DNA from: Treponema sp. | Lineage (GTDB): Bacteria > Spirochaetota > Spirochaetia > Treponematales > Treponemataceae | Reading direction: 5' to 3' | Assembly (NCBI GenBank): GCA_017614655.1 | Contig: JAGABO010000191.1 | Location: forward strand, 1 to 17,790 | DNA: 17,790 nt | Part shown: positions 15,021 through 17,790 of the stretch, piece by piece | Position numbering within the stretch: the stretch's first letter is position 1 | How the letters are laid out: every line of letters starts with the position of its first letter | The notes under the pieces: generated by a model | Told to the model about the DNA's origin: nothing | What the model saw: only the letters and a program-made list of their open reading frames with translations | The model's database searches: none | Program-made: the position numbers and the translations under genes

Positions 15021-16446
15021 AAAGTTCTCCGTCTCTTGTAAAAAGAAGTTTTGTTTCGTTATTGTAAATTATGAGTTCAAGATTGTTGATTAAAATCTGA
15101 AGGCGGTAATTTTCTTTATTCACCTGTGCAGATTTATATTCACTCTCAGTGATGATTCCTTTTGAAAAATAAGTAGCCGTATCTTTTTCGAGAGTGCTGT
15201 ACATGTCATAAGTTTCTTCGTTAGCTTTTTTATTCCAGAGAATATCTTCCAGAGAAGAAGCCTGCGTTATAACTGCCGTAACATAATCAGTTTCTGCACT
15301 TTCGAGGGAAATATTTTCCTGCTTTTCGTCTTCCATAGAAAGCTTTTCATCAATTGAATGAAGGAAAAACTGTGCAGGATTTATTGCAAGACTTAAAGTG
15401 TAATAAGGACTTTTGTCTGTATTAACCGGAACATAAGCACCGGCAGTTGCCGTAAGCCCTGAATTATCCCACGAACAGGAAAGCCCTGCATTAATTGTGT
15501 CATAATAAGTATCGGAAGGATAACTACTCAAAACCTTGTCAAAACTGTAACCGGCATAGGCACGAAGATAAAAAGATTTGTCTGCCTTACGTTTTAAATC
15601 ATTTATATATTTTTCCCAGGAGGCTTTTTCTATTTTTGTAAAGTTCTCTTTCTTAAATGAATGAACATCTATTCCTTCTACAGAAGGTATTTCCTGAGGA
15701 AGAAAACTGAGTGCATCTCCGGAATATTCTGCGCCGCACTTTGAAGCAAAAATTCTTGTTTCGCGTTCAAGCTTATGCCGGTAAACCTGAACCTTATGCT
15801 CGTCGGCGGCAACTTCTGACTGGGCAAGCCTGTATGCAGTAGAAGAAGTACTGTATCCCTGCGCACGGATTTTTTCGAACGACAGTTTATCTTCATAAAG
15901 ATTTTTTTCCTGAGTTACAATCTGAGAAGCAAGGGAATAAAGATTTTTTAGTGAAGTATAAAATTCTTTTTCTGCAGAAAGAAAACCGTTCTGAAGCGCA
16001 CGCTTTGCTTCGAGAAGAGAACGCTCACTTTCTAAGAGCGTGATTTTTGTTTTTTCTGCTGCACCTGAGTAAAGGTCTGCTCCAAGTGTAAAAGTTATAT
16101 CGGAAAGTTTTTTCTGCACTCCGTCTTCTATTTTAACATCTGAACTTGCAGAAAAAGTAAGATTATTTGCCTGAGGAACAGAAAGAGAAAGTTCCGGTTC
16201 AAGTGAAAAAGAATTTTCACTGCCAAAATTGAGCATTACAGTCCCTGTCGAAAGCTGAATGTTTATGCCGTTAGAAATTTCTGTGGCCTGGGAATTTAAA
16301 TCCTGTTTCTGAACTTTAGAAAGAAGATTGTGAAGTTCAAGATTGTTTTTAAAATAGCCGGTAAGAAGTTTTTCTACAGACTCTTCTGCAAAAACACAAA
16401 TTGCACCTGTAATAAAAAAAACAGCAGATAGAATTAACTTTTTCAT
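14989..16446 (-). CDS. TolC-family outer-membrane efflux channel protein
   Basis: The product has 485 residues. The signal peptide covers residues 1-20 (MKKLILSAVFFITGAICVFA, cleavage before EE). The rest has the outer-membrane-efflux pattern: long amphipathic helices rich in Glu, Lys, Ser and Ala (e.g. SAEKEFYTSLKNLYSL, SLESAETDYVTAVITQ) alternating with beta-strand segments (FSLEPELSLSV, SFYLRAYAGYSF, YYTLSLAINP). Overall similarity to classical TolC is weak by eye, so the call rests on architecture plus position directly before the adaptor, ATPase and permease genes. No ribosome site is seen before the ATG, although two in-frame stops just upstream (TAG TAA) rule out an earlier start. A 61-base gap separates it from nnr. 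Cys17 does not fit a lipobox (Ile precedes it), so lipidation is unlikely. Confidence 0.82.
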   Translation of the reverse strand: MKKLILSAVFFITGAICVFAEESVEKLLTGYFKNNLELHNLLSKVQKQDLNSQATEISNGINIQLSTGTVMLNFGSENSFSLEPELSLSVPQANNLTFSASSDVKIEDGVQKKLSDITFTLGADLYSGAAEKTKITLLESERSLLEAKRALQNGFLSAEKEFYTSLKNLYSLASQIVTQEKNLYEDKLSFEKIRAQGYSTSSTAYRLAQSEVAADEHKVQVYRHKLERETRIFASKCGAEYSGDALSFLPQEIPSVEGIDVHSFKKENFTKIEKASWEKYINDLKRKADKSFYLRAYAGYSFDKVLSSYPSDTYYDTINAGLSCSWDNSGLTATAGAYVPVNTDKSPYYTLSLAINPAQFFLHSIDEKLSMEDEKQENISLESAETDYVTAVITQASSLEDILWNKKANEETYDMYSTLEKDTATYFSKGIITESEYKSAQVNKENYRLQILINNLELIIYNNETKLLFTRDGELYDGKEKAHKI

Positions 16447-16507
16447 AATAACAGTTTACTAAATAATCAGAAATTATTCTTTATCCTTAAAAAAAATCAG
16501 TTTGTTC
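16447..16507. other. Gap between nnr and the exporter operon
   Basis: This 61-base A/T-rich gap holds an eight-T run on the minus strand (16489-16496) and an A/T-only inverted repeat (16462-16467 with 16473-16478, loop CAGAA). In the direction of transcription the T run comes before the hairpin, so this is not a standard terminator. AATAAT within the repeat could be a -10 element for the exporter operon, but no -35 partner stands out. Confidence 0.4.
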
Positions 16508-17790
16508 TTAGACCAGTTCACTGACCTTTTCTATAAGCCGCTGCGGAGTAAGCGAAAAAGATTCGCCAAAAGCTGCACCGGAAAGTGCATGTGCCAATGA
16601 TGCATACACCGCAGACTGAAGTGCTGTTTTTTTCTGTGCAAGAAGTGCCGCTGTCATTCCGCAGAGAACATCACCCGAACCGCCTTTAGAAAGAGCGGCC
16701 GTTCCCAGTCTGTTAAAATAAACAACAGGATTTGCTTCCTGGTTACACACACAAATAAGCGTTACGGCCCCTTTTAAAAGCAGCACAACGCCCGGAAACT
16801 TTTTACAGAATTCTTTTGCAAGCTGAATTCTATTTTTTACGGCATCCTGAACCGTAAACTGACCGAAGCCGCACTTTTCTAATAAAATGCAAAACTCTTT
16901 AGGATGCGGCGTAAGAAGAGTTTCTGCTTTTAACGAAGAACGTTTTTCAAGAAAAGCCTTTATATCATCATGATAAAAAATATCTGCATCAAGAACGCAC
17001 GGAATGTTTTTTTCAAGGACGTATGCAAGCGCATTTTCTGCATCTTGATTTTCTCTCCCGAGTCCAGGACCGATTACTGCAGCACTTGTGTTTTCCGGAA
17101 AAGAAGATGACGTCATCAGTTCAAACGGAATATTCTGTGCAAAGTTTCCGTCTTCCTTAACAAGTGTTACAAGCCCTGCGCCAAAAGCAAAGGCCGCCTG
17201 TCCTGCGAAAACCGCAGCTCCTGTTTTTTCTCCAAGTACAACTGCTGCATGACCAAAGCTTCCTTTGTTCACATTCTGCTTTTTTCTGAGCGGAAGAACA
17301 AGGTCCTCTTTTTCCAGAAGATAAGTGCTGCATTCAGATGGAGTAAAATTGCTTTCCGTAATTCCAAGGGACGCAGTTTTAATTATACCTGTACAGTCTT
17401 TTGCTTCATCACTGAACAGGGCTGTTTTAAGCGCACCCATAGTGACAGTTACATCAGCGTTAAAAACAAGCGGAGATGCATTCCCTAAAGAGTCAAGTCC
17501 GGTTGGAATATCACAGGCAATTTTAAATGAATCATCACGCAAAATGCTTTCTAAAGCTGCACTTACTTCTGACGGAAGTTCACCATGAAAACCGCTTCCA
17601 AAAATGCAGTCGACCGTCACGCGCAAATCAAAGCTTTTTTCTTCAAGGAAAGAATCAAGTGAATATAAATCAAAAACCGTAACGCCGCATTTAAGTGCCC
17701 GCTCTTTCTGAAGAACACACATCTGACTTTTTGGAGTAAGAACTTCACAGACAAAAACACAAAACTTTTTTACGGAAATTCTTCTTGCAA
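16508..17790 (-). CDS. nnr: Bifunctional NAD(P)HX epimerase/dehydratase, 5' end outside window
   Basis: This enzyme repairs hydrated NADH and NADPH. The N-terminal YjeF_N domain interconverts the R and S epimers; the C-terminal ribokinase-like domain dehydrates the S form using ADP or ATP. The frame is open to the window edge (first full codon at 17788), so the Met at 17722 is internal and the start, including the epimerase NNGGDG loop, lies beyond. Visible epimerase parts are DCIFGSGFHGELP and CDIPTGLDS. Visible dehydratase parts are NKGSFGHAAVVLG, GPGLG, LDAD, LTPHPKEF, LLLKGAVT, and GTAALSKGGSGDVLCGMTAALLAQ, with the catalytic Asp codon at 16670-16672. About 425 residues are visible of a usual ~490-510. 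It lies upstream of the exporter genes on the same strand, with no terminator between. Confidence 0.93.
   Translation of the reverse strand, partial: ARRISVKKFCVFVCEVLTPKSQMCVLQKERALKCGVTVFDLYSLDSFLEEKSFDLRVTVDCIFGSGFHGELPSEVSAALESILRDDSFKIACDIPTGLDSLGNASPLVFNADVTVTMGALKTALFSDEAKDCTGIIKTASLGITESNFTPSECSTYLLEKEDLVLPLRKKQNVNKGSFGHAAVVLGEKTGAAVFAGQAAFAFGAGLVTLVKEDGNFAQNIPFELMTSSSFPENTSAAVIGPGLGRENQDAENALAYVLEKNIPCVLDADIFYHDDIKAFLEKRSSLKAETLLTPHPKEFCILLEKCGFGQFTVQDAVKNRIQLAKEFCKKFPGVVLLLKGAVTLICVCNQEANPVVYFNRLGTAALSKGGSGDVLCGMTAALLAQKKTALQSAVYASLAHALSGAAFGESFSLTPQRLIEKVSELV

Noticed and set aside
16462..16496. Terminator between nnr and the channel gene
   Set aside because: The T run precedes the hairpin in the direction of transcription and the stem is six A-T pairs only; read-through is more likely.
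1..17790. CRISPR array, transposon ends, prophage or toxin-antitoxin module
   Set aside because: I saw no spaced direct repeats, terminal inverted repeats, integrase/transposase motifs or small paired toxin-like genes.

Overview
The window looks like ordinary chromosomal DNA from a diderm, low-to-moderate GC bacterium, most likely a Treponema-type spirochaete. The support is indirect. There are outer-membrane and periplasmic proteins (a beta-barrel-like protein, a TolC-family protein, an alpha-2-macroglobulin paired with PBP1C). There are GGAGG-like ribosome binding sites and a sigma70-like promoter, which argue against Bacteroidetes. The gene order TolC-like / membrane fusion protein / ABC ATPase / FtsX-type permease is one I associate with treponemes. 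No tRNA, rRNA, CRISPR array, insertion sequence or phage gene is visible.

Layout. (1) Positions 1-247 are A/T-rich with no convincing gene. (2) Positions 248-2881, plus strand: a small exported barrel-like protein, then 20 bases later a GH95 (alpha-L-fucosidase family) gene. The GH95 gene is broken by a +1 shift at 2419-2424, lacks a large part of the catalytic domain, and has lost the expected catalytic residues at positions I can align. (3) Positions 2882-10779, minus strand: a two-gene operon encoding a 1913-residue bacterial alpha-2-macroglobulin with an intact CMEQ thioester motif, overlapping by 4 bases with the peptidoglycan synthase PBP1C. A well-formed promoter lies just upstream at 10811-10839. 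(4) Positions 10858-12065, plus strand: a small three-helix membrane protein overlapping by 4 bases with an RluA-family pseudouridine synthase. (5) Positions 12069-17790, minus strand: a C-terminal-complete but 5'-truncated NAD(P)HX epimerase/dehydratase (nnr), then a complete MacAB-TolC-like tripartite exporter (outer-membrane channel, adaptor, ATPase, permease). The four exporter genes overlap end to start by 32, 1 and 8 bases.

How the genes work together. The alpha-2-macroglobulin is a periplasmic protease trap. PBP1C, a dual glycosyltransferase/transpeptidase, is its standard partner, and together they are thought to guard and repair the wall after breach by host or competitor enzymes. 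The exporter spans both membranes and probably ejects a peptide, lipid or toxic compound. The rest is housekeeping (RNA modification, repair of damaged NAD(P)H).

I did not find a clearly undescribed system. The points most worth a second look are the decayed GH95 gene with its prfB-like CTT-TAA shift site, a strong plus-strand terminator hairpin inside the 3' end of the convergent pbpC gene, the D/Y-rich loop in the alpha-2-macroglobulin, a possibly leaderless small membrane protein gene, and the short hairpin plus Gly/Pro-rich tail of the exporter adaptor.
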